The position numbers and the translations under genes were made by a program. Positions 26,039 through 35,098 of a DNA stretch of 64,000 nucleotides are shown here, in pieces. This DNA is from JBAVOR01 sp049692255 (GTDB lineage: Bacteria > Babelota > Babeliae > Babelales > JACPOV01). Under the pieces are notes generated by a model, which worked only from the letters and a program-made list of their open reading frames with translations, was not told where the DNA came from and did no database searches. The stretch spans positions 43,816 to 107,815 of the forward strand of contig JBAVOR010000009.1 in the NCBI GenBank assembly GCA_049692255.1. Reading direction: 5' to 3'. Within the stretch, counting starts at the first letter, position 1. Each line of letters starts with the position of its first letter.

Positions 26039-27289
26039 ATGAGAACACTGCATATTTTTACTGTCTATCTTATATGCATAATCAATACCATTTTTCCCAG
26101 CGAAATAACATCTAATAGCCATGCTGATCCACTATCTCTTTCTTTATGTGCACGAGGGTTTGCACATCTTATCGACGCAGCTCCATCCATTAATGTAAAA
26201 TTTAAGCAAGAAGTGGATGACGAAAAAGTAACTATTGGTATGCAATGCCTGCTGAATGCACTAAAAGAGGAAGAGCAAGAAAATCCTGTAACAAAAGTAG
26301 TTGCGCGTAACATTATCGATTTTTTTCTGCTGGGAGAAATGCCCCAGTTTTTGCTCATGCATGGTTATGTTGATACATTATTTAATAGCATGCCACACAA
26401 TGGTCCTGCCGATTTTAATCTCAAGACACCTTCATTCGATGACAAACGAGAGAGTGGTGTATTGCCCTGTAACTCTTATGTGTTTAGTCTCGGTCTGCAT
26501 AAAGCATCACCGTTTCCGGTACTTCAACACCGTTTGACCTGTACTGTACCAACAGATATTGGCAAGAAATTAGTGCGCTTATCTCCTGATCATCGAACGC
26601 TCACCTGCATTACCACTACCGGTTTTGCAAAATCTGCAAAAGAAACAGTTAATACGTATGCCATTGATGCAGACAGATTTCACGCGCTGTGCGTTGGCAC
26701 AAAACGATATGCTCTTGTTCATAGGGACACTAACCATAAGATGAATATTACACTCAAAGGATCCACATTTGCTGATATAACAATCATTCAGACACCATAC
26801 GATACTCCTATTGATGTGTTGTTATCTCCTGATGAATGGAAAATTTTATGCAAACCAGAGCCCTGGCATGATGCAGGATATCGCGTGTATGATTTCAGCA
26901 CACGTCAATGGCATTCGCTCTGCATATTTCAATCAGATTGCAGATGGTTACCGAGTCATGAAATGGTCTGGAATAAAGAGAACACGTGTATTGCAGTTTA
27001 TTCTTCCGATAGGCATCGTACCTTCACTTGGAACATTCCTCATCACGAACCTCGAATAATTCTTATTGATAATACTACCGCGCTCAAAATGGCACTATAC
27101 GACAACTGGCTCGCAGCACTCAAAAGAGACTGCGCTCAAGAAATTAATATGCACACCATCTACGCACTGCGCCGTATGAATACCATGCCGTGGCCCAAAA
27201 AACTACCGCCGGATTATGTGAAAATGAAAAAAAAAGAATGGCACACATTTCTCTTTGAAAATGGAGCAAAAGAGGTAGTCGAACAATAA
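26039..27289 (+). CDS. Tandem secreted paralog 1 of 8 (helical N-domain plus propeller-like C-domain)
   Basis: 416 residues, signal peptide in the first ~20 (IFTVYLICIINTIFPS). The family architecture, seen in all eight tandem copies, is: an N-terminal helical domain opening with a GxxxL..A pattern and closing at MPQFLLMHGYVDTLF (~105); two LSPD-type strands (LVRLSPDHRTLTCIT ~180 and VLLSPDEWKILC ~260) that look like TolB/WD-type blades; a W-x-K/E repeat (VWNKENTCIAVYSS); then a C-terminal helical part with LKMALYDNWLAALK and YALRRM. No enzyme motif is visible. First gene of an operon of nine; RBS AAAGGG. Most similar to copy 2. Family not recognised; export and propeller fold are inferred. 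Confidence 0.8.
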   Translation: MRTLHIFTVYLICIINTIFPSEITSNSHADPLSLSLCARGFAHLIDAAPSINVKFKQEVDDEKVTIGMQCLLNALKEEEQENPVTKVVARNIIDFFLLGEMPQFLLMHGYVDTLFNSMPHNGPADFNLKTPSFDDKRESGVLPCNSYVFSLGLHKASPFPVLQHRLTCTVPTDIGKKLVRLSPDHRTLTCITTTGFAKSAKETVNTYAIDADRFHALCVGTKRYALVHRDTNHKMNITLKGSTFADITIIQTPYDTPIDVLLSPDEWKILCKPEPWHDAGYRVYDFSTRQWHSLCIFQSDCRWLPSHEMVWNKENTCIAVYSSDRHRTFTWNIPHHEPRIILIDNTTALKMALYDNWLAALKRDCAQEINMHTIYALRRMNTMPWPKKLPPDYVKMKKKEWHTFLFENGAKEVVEQ

Positions 27290-27309
27290 ATAATTAAAAA
27301 AGGATAACA

Positions 27310-28578
27310 ATGAAAAAGATGTTTCTTCTATTTTTCATATGTATTTATTTTTCTCATTCAGTCTTCTCATGCGATAATAGCACACAGCATTTTTCCTATT
27401 CTCAGGCACAAGAGCAGTGTAAACTGGGGCTCGTATCGTTAGAAAAAAGTGTTACTCCTAATCAGGGATATTTTACCAAAGAAATACATACGGAACATAT
27501 AAAAACGGGTGTTCGCCATCTGTTACATGCGTTGCGGCAAGAGAAACACGAGCAACCAAAATCGCCAACCGTTGCACCTACTATTATCCAATTTTTTAAA
27601 AACGACCCACTAGCACAGTTTTTACTCATGCATGGATATGTTGATGAACTATTTAATAGTATGCCACACAGCGGCCCTGCTGATTTTGATCTTATCACAC
27701 CAATATTCAACGATACGCAACCAATAGCACTGCCCGCAAAAAAGCATTTGAATATTAATTTCTTACGTAAATCTTCGCCATTTCCTTGGATTAATCGCAC
27801 CAACCAAACAGACACTATCGAAACGGATACGGATAAAAGAACGATACATCTTTCTCCCGATTGTCGTTCGTTCACCTGCATAACGAAGGAGAAACGCTCT
27901 TCAAAAGAAGTAATCGGACAGTACCCACTCCATGCGGACTCATTCGATTCGCTCTGCATTGGAACGAAGTGCTATGCATTGGTAAACAAAGATGAAACAA
28001 CTAATGCATTACATATTACGCTGAAATCAACGAAAAGCTTTTCTGACAGAGAAACTATTATAACGCCATACTCGAGTGCTATTAAAATACAATTATCACC
28101 CGATGAACAAAAGATTCTCTGCATAGATTATGCATCGCATTACGACAAAAAGCATCGTGTATACGATCTGAACACAAAGCAATGGTACAAACTCGATTTT
28201 AGCGAGTTCGCCGCACCGCACTCATTAGTAAAGAATCTCTTTGATACATTGACGCATAGTGAAATCGGCTGGAGTAAAGATAGTGATAGCATCATAGCCC
28301 GATCACTTAACTTAAATACGTATTCATGGAAGTTGCCTAACTATGGAGATCATTCTTTGATCGATAATACTACTATGCTCAAAGTGGCATTATATAATCA
28401 TTGGCTCTCGTCATTAAAAGCACAGTATCTCAAAGAGTTCAGTTCAGAATCTATTCATAACCTCAGACGGTTTATGTCAGTTTCATTACCACCTCAAGTT
28501 CCAGTACAGTACGTGACATATAAAAAACAAGAATGGGAGGCTTTCATGAAGGAATATAAATTAACGGACATTGTATAA
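27310..28578 (+). CDS. Tandem secreted paralog 2 of 8
   Basis: 422 residues, signal peptide LLFFICIYFSHSVFS. Closest to copy 1: both share the FNSMPHxGPADF segment after the HGYVD motif (LAQFLLMHGYVDELF ~107) and the CIGTKxYALV strand. Blade motifs IHLSPDCRSFTCIT and IQLSPDEQKILC (~260), then YDLNTKQWYKLDF and the C-terminal LKVALYNHWLSSLK and IHNLRRFM. It starts 20 nt after copy 1 with AAAAAAGGATAACA upstream. Four N-terminal and mid-domain cysteines could form disulfides in the periplasm. Confidence 0.8.
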   Translation: MKKMFLLFFICIYFSHSVFSCDNSTQHFSYSQAQEQCKLGLVSLEKSVTPNQGYFTKEIHTEHIKTGVRHLLHALRQEKHEQPKSPTVAPTIIQFFKNDPLAQFLLMHGYVDELFNSMPHSGPADFDLITPIFNDTQPIALPAKKHLNINFLRKSSPFPWINRTNQTDTIETDTDKRTIHLSPDCRSFTCITKEKRSSKEVIGQYPLHADSFDSLCIGTKCYALVNKDETTNALHITLKSTKSFSDRETIITPYSSAIKIQLSPDEQKILCIDYASHYDKKHRVYDLNTKQWYKLDFSEFAAPHSLVKNLFDTLTHSEIGWSKDSDSIIARSLNLNTYSWKLPNYGDHSLIDNTTMLKVALYNHWLSSLKAQYLKEFSSESIHNLRRFMSVSLPPQVPVQYVTYKKQEWEAFMKEYKLTDIV

Positions 28579-28599
28579 AAATAACAAAAAAGGGTAGAA

Positions 28600-29994
28600 A
28601 TGAAGAAATGCATAGTTACCTTTATCAGCTACAGCCTGATAATATCTTGTATCTCTCTCCTTACGCATAACAATCAATTAATCGCCAGCGAACATAAAAA
28701 AGATCTGGTTGCCAAAGGTCTGAATCAATTAACAAAGACATTAGTGCAACGCAGTTATGCGGTTATAGGGGAGAAAACAACTACTTCTGCACAGCTATCT
28801 CCATGCGAACTCTGCGATCAGGGTCTTGAACAGTTATCTGAAAGTATAGAGCCTTCCAAAGGTAATTTTAAACAGGAAGTCAAAAAAAATGAACTTGCAA
28901 CAGCATGCGCAACTTTACTCGCTGCTTTAAGGCGAGCAGAAGAGGTAACTCAGATCACCAATAACAATGCGCAAGAAACAGACAATGCTCATAAATTGGT
29001 CGTCCAGAAGATTATTACATTCTTTAAAACAAACGAGCTGTCACAATTTTTATTGATGCATGGATACGTAGATAACGTATTAGCCGCATTACCTTACACA
29101 ATACAAGATTTTGATCTTACAGATCCAATTCTGAGTAATGATCAAAACTTACCCATCTATGCTAAACAATATACCTCGTTTTTTGATAGATTACACAGAG
29201 CACCCGCATGTCCGAAGGTCAATAAAGAGATTATGACACACGCGGTTAAAATCGACGGTGGTAAAAAAATAGTGCGTCTTTCTCCTGATTATACCACCCT
29301 TTCATGCGTCACCATGAAAAAAGGAGAAGAGAAAGAACAGGTGCACAGTTATGCGCTCACGCCATCATTTTGTTCAGCTTATATTGGCGCAACAGGATAT
29401 TTGATTACAGAAAAAGATCCTAGCGCGTACGATTCGATACCCCGTATATTTACTTATATATCCCCCACACTTACCTCAGTGGAACAAATACAGGCTCCCT
29501 TCGAAGATATTACAGAAATATATCTATCACCCGATGAACAAAAAATTTTATGCGTATCATCACTCTACAATGATAAACCGAACCATGTGTATGACATAAA
29601 CACCAAACGCTGGCTCACATTAGAATATACCAATAAAATGAAACAAAAGAGTGTACGGCTTCGTTTCAACTGGAACAAAGAAAGTAGTGCCATTATAGGC
29701 GATTCGATATTAGAATATCCCGAAAGTACATATCTATGGAATGTAACGCAACACAACCCGTGCATCACAGACAATAGATCCAGAATTAAACTAGCACTGT
29801 ATAACCTCTGGCTTGCTAATTTAAAAAAAGATTGTGAAAAAAGTATTGATGCATACATCATCGGCAACGCACGTAGGTTCAACACCATACCACTTGCTAT
29901 GCACGGAGTAGATTCCGATTTTATCACACAAAAAAAGGAAGAGCGGTTAGCATTTATACAAAAATACAATTTAACCGAACTTATAGAAGAGTAA
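28600..29994 (+). CDS. Tandem secreted paralog 3 of 8, with chimeric N-terminus
   Basis: 464 residues, the longest copy. After the signal peptide it carries LIASEHKKDLVAKGLNQL, the start of a family N-domain, and ~45 residues later begins the domain again with CELCDQGLEQLSESIEPSKG. Thus the N-terminal domain start is present twice. The first version is nearly identical to copy 4, including an exact 45-nt DNA match (28663-28707 with 30069-30113). The rest follows the family: LSQFLLMHGYVDNVL (~152), VRLSPDYTTLSCVT, IYLSPDEQKILC (~308), YDINTKRWLTL, IKLALYNLWLANLK. Start 21 nt after copy 2. Confidence 0.8.
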   Translation: MKKCIVTFISYSLIISCISLLTHNNQLIASEHKKDLVAKGLNQLTKTLVQRSYAVIGEKTTTSAQLSPCELCDQGLEQLSESIEPSKGNFKQEVKKNELATACATLLAALRRAEEVTQITNNNAQETDNAHKLVVQKIITFFKTNELSQFLLMHGYVDNVLAALPYTIQDFDLTDPILSNDQNLPIYAKQYTSFFDRLHRAPACPKVNKEIMTHAVKIDGGKKIVRLSPDYTTLSCVTMKKGEEKEQVHSYALTPSFCSAYIGATGYLITEKDPSAYDSIPRIFTYISPTLTSVEQIQAPFEDITEIYLSPDEQKILCVSSLYNDKPNHVYDINTKRWLTLEYTNKMKQKSVRLRFNWNKESSAIIGDSILEYPESTYLWNVTQHNPCITDNRSRIKLALYNLWLANLKKDCEKSIDAYIIGNARRFNTIPLAMHGVDSDFITQKKEERLAFIQKYNLTELIEE

Positions 29995-30014
29995 TGCATA
30001 AGAAAGGATAGCAA

Positions 30015-31232
30015 ATGAAGAAACGCATATTTATATTGGTTATCTCTTACATGGCTGCATTTTACATCACGCATAACAATCAATTAATCGCCAGCGAACA
30101 TAAAAAAGATCTGATTACTAAAGGATTGGAGCAACTATCAACAGCATTCACTGCTTCTAACGGTCACATAGAAGAAGAAATAAACAATAGGCATCTCAAA
30201 AATGCTATTGAAACACTCACTAAAGCCGCTCAAAAAGATAATAAAAAAACAACAGAGCAAGTAGCCGGTTTTTTAAAAAATAACGAAACAATGCAACTAT
30301 TGGTTGCCTATGGTTTTGTTGACAAGCTTTTGCAAAAGATACTGTTGCAGCCACAAGACCTTGCCATCGAACCATTTGTTGTTTCTCATTGCGCCGTTGA
30401 GCCACAACAATATGATTCAAAACTAAAACTAGCGACGGCAAAGCCATTTGAATACTTGTTAATCAACGATCCATCGCAAGAAACCGATACACTCACCTGT
30501 ACAACCGAAGACGAAACATATACATATAGCTATCGCATAGCGCCTAATTACACTAATTTAACGCGTGTTACTGAAGATAAAAAAACTCACAAAGAAGAAG
30601 TGCTAAACTTACCCTTGACCCCACACACATTTCTTTCAATTATTATTGGCAATACAAAGATTATTTTTGTTAGTTCGCGCGATAAACAGACGTATACAGT
30701 TGATATAAAACCGCTTACCTTGGACAAGAATATTATTTCTTTTACTAAGCAATATAAAGATACGAAAGAGATTATTAATCTCCAGTTATCTCCCAATGAA
30801 CGCTTTTTACTTATTCAAGGAAATAATAGAAAAAATTATAGCAGTGTAATCAATGATTTAAGCACTGGCGCTAAAGCGTATCAACTCGTATCCACCAAAC
30901 TGAAATGGTCCAAAGAAGATACAGATGCAATTCTTCCCAAAAGCCACTGGAGCGCTGACGGTAAGGCAATTGTTTCGTCACCGTATCTATGGCTCTTGGA
31001 TACGGTAACAACGAGCCCCACCACACAACTCAAACTCGCACTGTACCATCACGCATTTACAAAAATAAAAGAAAGCGATTTAACAAAGCTCAGCACTCAA
31101 GAGCTTCATAAATTACGGCGAACCCTACTCATACCATTGCCTTCCGACATACCAAAAAGAATACGCGAAGAGATAATAAAAACACGAAAAGAATTTATCG
31201 ACGCTGCAAAGTTACAAATGCTTCTGAAATAA
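30015..31232 (+). CDS. Tandem secreted paralog 4 of 8
   Basis: 405 residues. Signal peptide IFILVISYMAAFYI, then LIASEHKKDLITKGLEQLST, sharing its DNA with copy 3. It is more diverged in the core: MQLLVAYGFVDKLLQKI replaces the HGYVD motif and LQLSPNERFLLIQG (~257) the LSPDEQ blade. It contains no Cys-rich segment. The C-terminal signature is intact (LKLALYHHAFTKIK, LHKLRRTLLIPLP). RBS AAAGGATAGCAA, 20-nt gap from copy 3. Confidence 0.8.
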   Translation: MKKRIFILVISYMAAFYITHNNQLIASEHKKDLITKGLEQLSTAFTASNGHIEEEINNRHLKNAIETLTKAAQKDNKKTTEQVAGFLKNNETMQLLVAYGFVDKLLQKILLQPQDLAIEPFVVSHCAVEPQQYDSKLKLATAKPFEYLLINDPSQETDTLTCTTEDETYTYSYRIAPNYTNLTRVTEDKKTHKEEVLNLPLTPHTFLSIIIGNTKIIFVSSRDKQTYTVDIKPLTLDKNIISFTKQYKDTKEIINLQLSPNERFLLIQGNNRKNYSSVINDLSTGAKAYQLVSTKLKWSKEDTDAILPKSHWSADGKAIVSSPYLWLLDTVTTSPTTQLKLALYHHAFTKIKESDLTKLSTQELHKLRRTLLIPLPSDIPKRIREEIIKTRKEFIDAAKLQMLLK

Positions 31233-31261
31233 CCAATCATCTTAAAAAAAGGGCCGATCTT

Positions 31262-32473
31262 ATGAATACACGTATGCTTTTGCTTACTTGTTTAGTAATG
31301 GCACAATACACTCATGCCGTTATTACTGAGCAAATCGAATTGGTTGATGAAGGAAATAAAAATACTTCGCACGCGCTTTACGCAATCGGGCTACAACAAC
31401 TACAAAACGCTTTGAAGCCGTTCGATGGACATATACACAATGAAGTTGATAGTAATGCCCTTAAGCTAGCACTTAAAACATTAACAAAAGCAATTAGCGA
31501 AGACGATGCAGTATCTCACCCAATCGTTTCTTATTTTAAAAAGAACGAGCTTGCACAGATGATTGTTCTGCATGGATATGTAGATACGTTACTGCCATAC
31601 ATTTCTTGCGAGGCCTCAGATTGGGCGATAGCAAAGTTTAGCCCACCATCCATCCACGTTCCTGTGACACAACCACTGCTTATGCCGAGTGTAGCTCGCC
31701 CATTCCCTTGTCTGACGAAAACAAATAGCTCTTGTATCGTAGAGACAAACCAATGCAAAACAACCTATCGCCTTTCATCTGAATGCGATAATTTAACGCG
31801 CATAATTGAACATAAAAAACAGAATAGTAATGAAAAAACAGAGACAAGAAATATCCCTTTAGATAAAAACACGTTTCGCTCCATACTGATTGGCAATACA
31901 AACATTGTTTTTACAACATCAGTAGATGATCAAACGCACCTTTTTGATGTTAAACCTATTTCTCTTAAAGAGGCATCCCGGTCTTTTAGTATTCCCTGCT
32001 CAGAACCTATGCAGATGCCTCATATAGAACTATCCCCCGATGAAACATTACTACTCTTTCAAGGCATCGGCAGAACTGTCTATAGCAATGAAATCATACA
32101 AATAGTTAATGGAACACAAGAATATAGGCTCTCACAGCTCAAATCTAAATGGGACGATAGGGAAATGCAAAAGGTTTTTTCTAACAGTCGATGGAGCGCC
32201 AATGGTAATGCAATCGTCTCATCGCCCAACGTATGGAATTTTCAAACAGGACAAATGAGCCCAAGTACCAGTTTAAAGTTAGCGTTGTATACGCATTGGT
32301 TCGAGAAATTAAAAAACGAAGATCTTAAAACTCTCGATACACATACTATTCATATGATACGCCGCATCATGCACGTGCACTTACCTAAAGATACGAACCC
32401 TAACATAACGGAAGCACTGCTCCAAGAAAAAAAAGAGTTTCTTAAGAAGCATAATTTAGAAAACCTGTTGTAG
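31262..32473 (+). CDS. Tandem secreted paralog 5 of 8
   Basis: 403 residues. Signal peptide MNTRMLLLTCLVMAQYTHA, almost the same as copy 6. LAQMIVLHGYVDTLL (~100), YRLSSECDNLTRII, IELSPDETLLLFQG (~256), SRWSANGNAIVSS, LKLALYTHWFEKLK and IHMIRRIMHVHLP. The blade and SANGNAIVSSPNVW segments are closest to copy 4 (SADGKAIVSSPYLW), while the leader is closest to copy 6, so different parts have different nearest relatives. 29-nt gap from copy 4; RBS AAAAAAAGGG. Confidence 0.8.
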   Translation: MNTRMLLLTCLVMAQYTHAVITEQIELVDEGNKNTSHALYAIGLQQLQNALKPFDGHIHNEVDSNALKLALKTLTKAISEDDAVSHPIVSYFKKNELAQMIVLHGYVDTLLPYISCEASDWAIAKFSPPSIHVPVTQPLLMPSVARPFPCLTKTNSSCIVETNQCKTTYRLSSECDNLTRIIEHKKQNSNEKTETRNIPLDKNTFRSILIGNTNIVFTTSVDDQTHLFDVKPISLKEASRSFSIPCSEPMQMPHIELSPDETLLLFQGIGRTVYSNEIIQIVNGTQEYRLSQLKSKWDDREMQKVFSNSRWSANGNAIVSSPNVWNFQTGQMSPSTSLKLALYTHWFEKLKNEDLKTLDTHTIHMIRRIMHVHLPKDTNPNITEALLQEKKEFLKKHNLENLL

Positions 32474-32503
32474 CGACAATAGCATTAAAGAAAGGCCTAT
32501 CCT

Positions 32504-33748
32504 ATGAATATACGCTTATCTTTGTTTACTTGTTTAGTAATAGTGCAATGCACTCATGCCGTTATTACTGAACCCTCTGATACAAATAATACATCGAATA
32601 TATCTCTTGCAATCTGTCGTATTGGCCTACAGAAAGTAAAAGAAAGTATTGTGCCAAGCGATGGTAATTTTCTTAAAGAAATTAATCAAAAAAAGCTTTC
32701 TGCTGGTATAGCCGATCTGTTAAAAGCAATTGAAGGTGATTGCGCAAGCAACAGTGCCCACGTAATAACCGTTAACCAATCTATTATTGATTTCTTTAAG
32801 AATAATGAATTAGCACAATTTTTAATATTGCATGGCTATGCAGATCCCGTATTAAACACACTCAATTGTACGGTGAGCGATTTAGGTGTCCCTCTGTGTG
32901 ACACTACGTATACCGTTCATCCGGGATCAGCCCCGTTCGTTACCCATTTTGCTCCCCCATGGCCAACACTGACGCCAGACAATACTAGTACTGTTGTTAA
33001 GACCAAAGAGATCAAAACAACCTATTATCTTTCGCAACTATTGGATGTAGTCAATTGCGTAACAGAATATGTACAACCCAACGCACTGCTCAACAGTAGC
33101 ACGCAAGCATATCCATTGAATAAAGGCAAATTCCATTCATTTATTATTGGCAATAAAAATTGCATATACACCTATGAACTTACTGATAAGGACGAATATG
33201 TCATCGATATAGTGCCAACTCAGTTCCCTGAACACGCGGTTGAACCATGGAACTCTCTTACAAAAGACAAGAGCCTCTATTTACAACTTTCTCCCGATGA
33301 AAAGAAATTATTCTTTTTAACGTCGCGTTATGATAGTCATTATGATGAATATAAGATATCTAATGCCGTATTTGATATAGAAAATAAAAAAATAATTCAC
33401 CGTATTGGCCTTAGCAACAAATGGTATCCTTCATTTGATAATATACGTTGGAACTATACAGGCACTGCACTTCATTGGAGTGGCTACGAAAGCTCTTATC
33501 ATTGGCCAATTGAAAGTGTGTCACAAGATACTGCTACCCTCCTTAAATTATCGTTACATGCGCATTGGTTGAAAAAATTAGAACAAACAAATTTTAAAAA
33601 CTCACCTGCCTTACAAGACATTTATACCCTTCGTCGCTTTATGGGCTGCCCAATACCTAAAAATATTCCTGTATCGTTACAAAGCTCACTAGCAGATGAA
33701 AAGAAACACTTTACGGACAGTAAGAATCTACAAAAGTTATTACCGTAA
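32504..33748 (+). CDS. Tandem secreted paralog 6 of 8
   Basis: 414 residues. Leader LSLFTCLVIVQCTHAVITEP matches copy 5 (identical THAVITE). The N-domain has IGLQKVKESIVPSDGNFLKEI and LAQFLILHGYADPVL (~107). Blades: TYYLSQLLDVVNCVTE (SPD lost) and LQLSPDEKKLFFL (~262), then VFDIENKKI and RWNYTGTALHWS. C-terminus LKLSLHAHWLKKLE and IYTLRRFMGCPIPKNIP. 30-nt gap from copy 5; RBS AAAGGCC is weak. Confidence 0.8.
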   Translation: MNIRLSLFTCLVIVQCTHAVITEPSDTNNTSNISLAICRIGLQKVKESIVPSDGNFLKEINQKKLSAGIADLLKAIEGDCASNSAHVITVNQSIIDFFKNNELAQFLILHGYADPVLNTLNCTVSDLGVPLCDTTYTVHPGSAPFVTHFAPPWPTLTPDNTSTVVKTKEIKTTYYLSQLLDVVNCVTEYVQPNALLNSSTQAYPLNKGKFHSFIIGNKNCIYTYELTDKDEYVIDIVPTQFPEHAVEPWNSLTKDKSLYLQLSPDEKKLFFLTSRYDSHYDEYKISNAVFDIENKKIIHRIGLSNKWYPSFDNIRWNYTGTALHWSGYESSYHWPIESVSQDTATLLKLSLHAHWLKKLEQTNFKNSPALQDIYTLRRFMGCPIPKNIPVSLQSSLADEKKHFTDSKNLQKLLP

Positions 33749-33789
33749 CTAGTATCAAACACATTTACTAAAAAAGGATACTGCAACCC

Positions 33790-35061
33790 ATGAACAACAT
33801 GAACATAATCAATAGCATCGCATTACTTACTAGCGTCTATCAGATGTATGGAAGCGATATGGTTTCTGTACGCCCTTCTCTTGAGCTTTTTACGAGTGGG
33901 CTTATGCACCTTTTTAACAGCGTGCCCGACCATTGCGCAAACGTGAATGAGGTAAATAAAAAAGCGGTAGCACAAGGCATCAACACGTTGCGCAAATCAA
34001 TAAAATGTGAAGCACGTGAAAAAGAACAAGAATCTAAACAAAATAAAACTCAATCAAACTCTTTTGTGTCTGTTCCCTTAGAGCGTGTCGATATACGCCA
34101 TTCTTTTTTGGCATATATCGGTCAACAGAAAAAAATGCAATTCTTGCTCTTACATGGCTATCTAGATCCACTGTTAAAACAGATACCGTGCACCGTTGCA
34201 GATTTTGAACTCCAGCCCCCTACCATTGAGTTTATCGAACTTGATTGTATGCATAAACAAGTATCGAATAAAAAAAATATGCACCCATCTTTTCATATTC
34301 TTTCATCAGAAAACAAGGTATGCACGCTCCAATTATCTGAAGGGAAAAAAATATTTCGCCTTGCACCCACTATGAATACAGTGACTTGCAAAACTACTGA
34401 TAAGCAAAAACAGGAAACGATATCTAATTATCCAGTAGACGCTCAGACGTTTCATTCTATGCTTGTCGGTAATACTAAGCTCCTCATTCTCACGCAAGGG
34501 CACGATAAAAAATATAACCTCCATGCATATACGCATACTTTTACCGATGAGCAGTATCTGCTGCGTTCGGTTCATGAGTTCATTCAAATGCAACTTTCTC
34601 CCGATGAAAAAAAAGTGCTTTTTATATCAAAAAGACAACAAGGAACTATCAATGCCCTTGTTATAGATATGGAAAGAAATCAGAGTTTCAAACTTAACCT
34701 CGATGATTATACTCGCACACACGCTAGCCATTCTACTACAATACACAATAGAACCGCTCAATGGTTTTCACCAGACACAGTGGCTCTTCCTGATCATCAC
34801 AACCCCAACAAAAAATATCTCTGGCGCGTAGACAATGAGGTAATTACACCAGAAGCTATGATCAAATTAGCGTTCTATACCCAGTGGCTACAGGAACTAA
34901 AAAAGGGGAATTTGAACTTCGTAACAGAAAGTACACTCAATGATATAAAACTGTTAAATACGACATCGCGCATTAAAAATATACCCACCATATATAAACA
35001 ACATATTCAAAAGAATAATGAAAAATTGCTTACAGAGCATGTTTTAGATAAGTTACTATAA
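33790..35061 (+). CDS. Tandem secreted paralog 7 of 8, divergent
   Basis: 423 residues. The signal peptide is short and poor (IINSIALLTSVYQMYG); ATG 33799 is an alternative start. An inserted Lys/Glu/Gln-rich segment (REKEQESKQNKTQSN) interrupts the helical N-domain before MQFLLLHGYLDPLLKQI (~119). Blades FRLAPTMNTVTCKT and MQLSPDEKKVLFIS (~267) are recognisable, as is IKLAFYTQWLQELK; the usual LRR near the C-terminus is weak (LNDIKLLNTT). 41-nt gap from copy 6. Confidence 0.78.
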   Translation: MNNMNIINSIALLTSVYQMYGSDMVSVRPSLELFTSGLMHLFNSVPDHCANVNEVNKKAVAQGINTLRKSIKCEAREKEQESKQNKTQSNSFVSVPLERVDIRHSFLAYIGQQKKMQFLLLHGYLDPLLKQIPCTVADFELQPPTIEFIELDCMHKQVSNKKNMHPSFHILSSENKVCTLQLSEGKKIFRLAPTMNTVTCKTTDKQKQETISNYPVDAQTFHSMLVGNTKLLILTQGHDKKYNLHAYTHTFTDEQYLLRSVHEFIQMQLSPDEKKVLFISKRQQGTINALVIDMERNQSFKLNLDDYTRTHASHSTTIHNRTAQWFSPDTVALPDHHNPNKKYLWRVDNEVITPEAMIKLAFYTQWLQELKKGNLNFVTESTLNDIKLLNTTSRIKNIPTIYKQHIQKNNEKLLTEHVLDKLL

Positions 35062-35098
35062 TTAAAAATGGAATAAAGCGAATAAAAGGAGAATCGCT

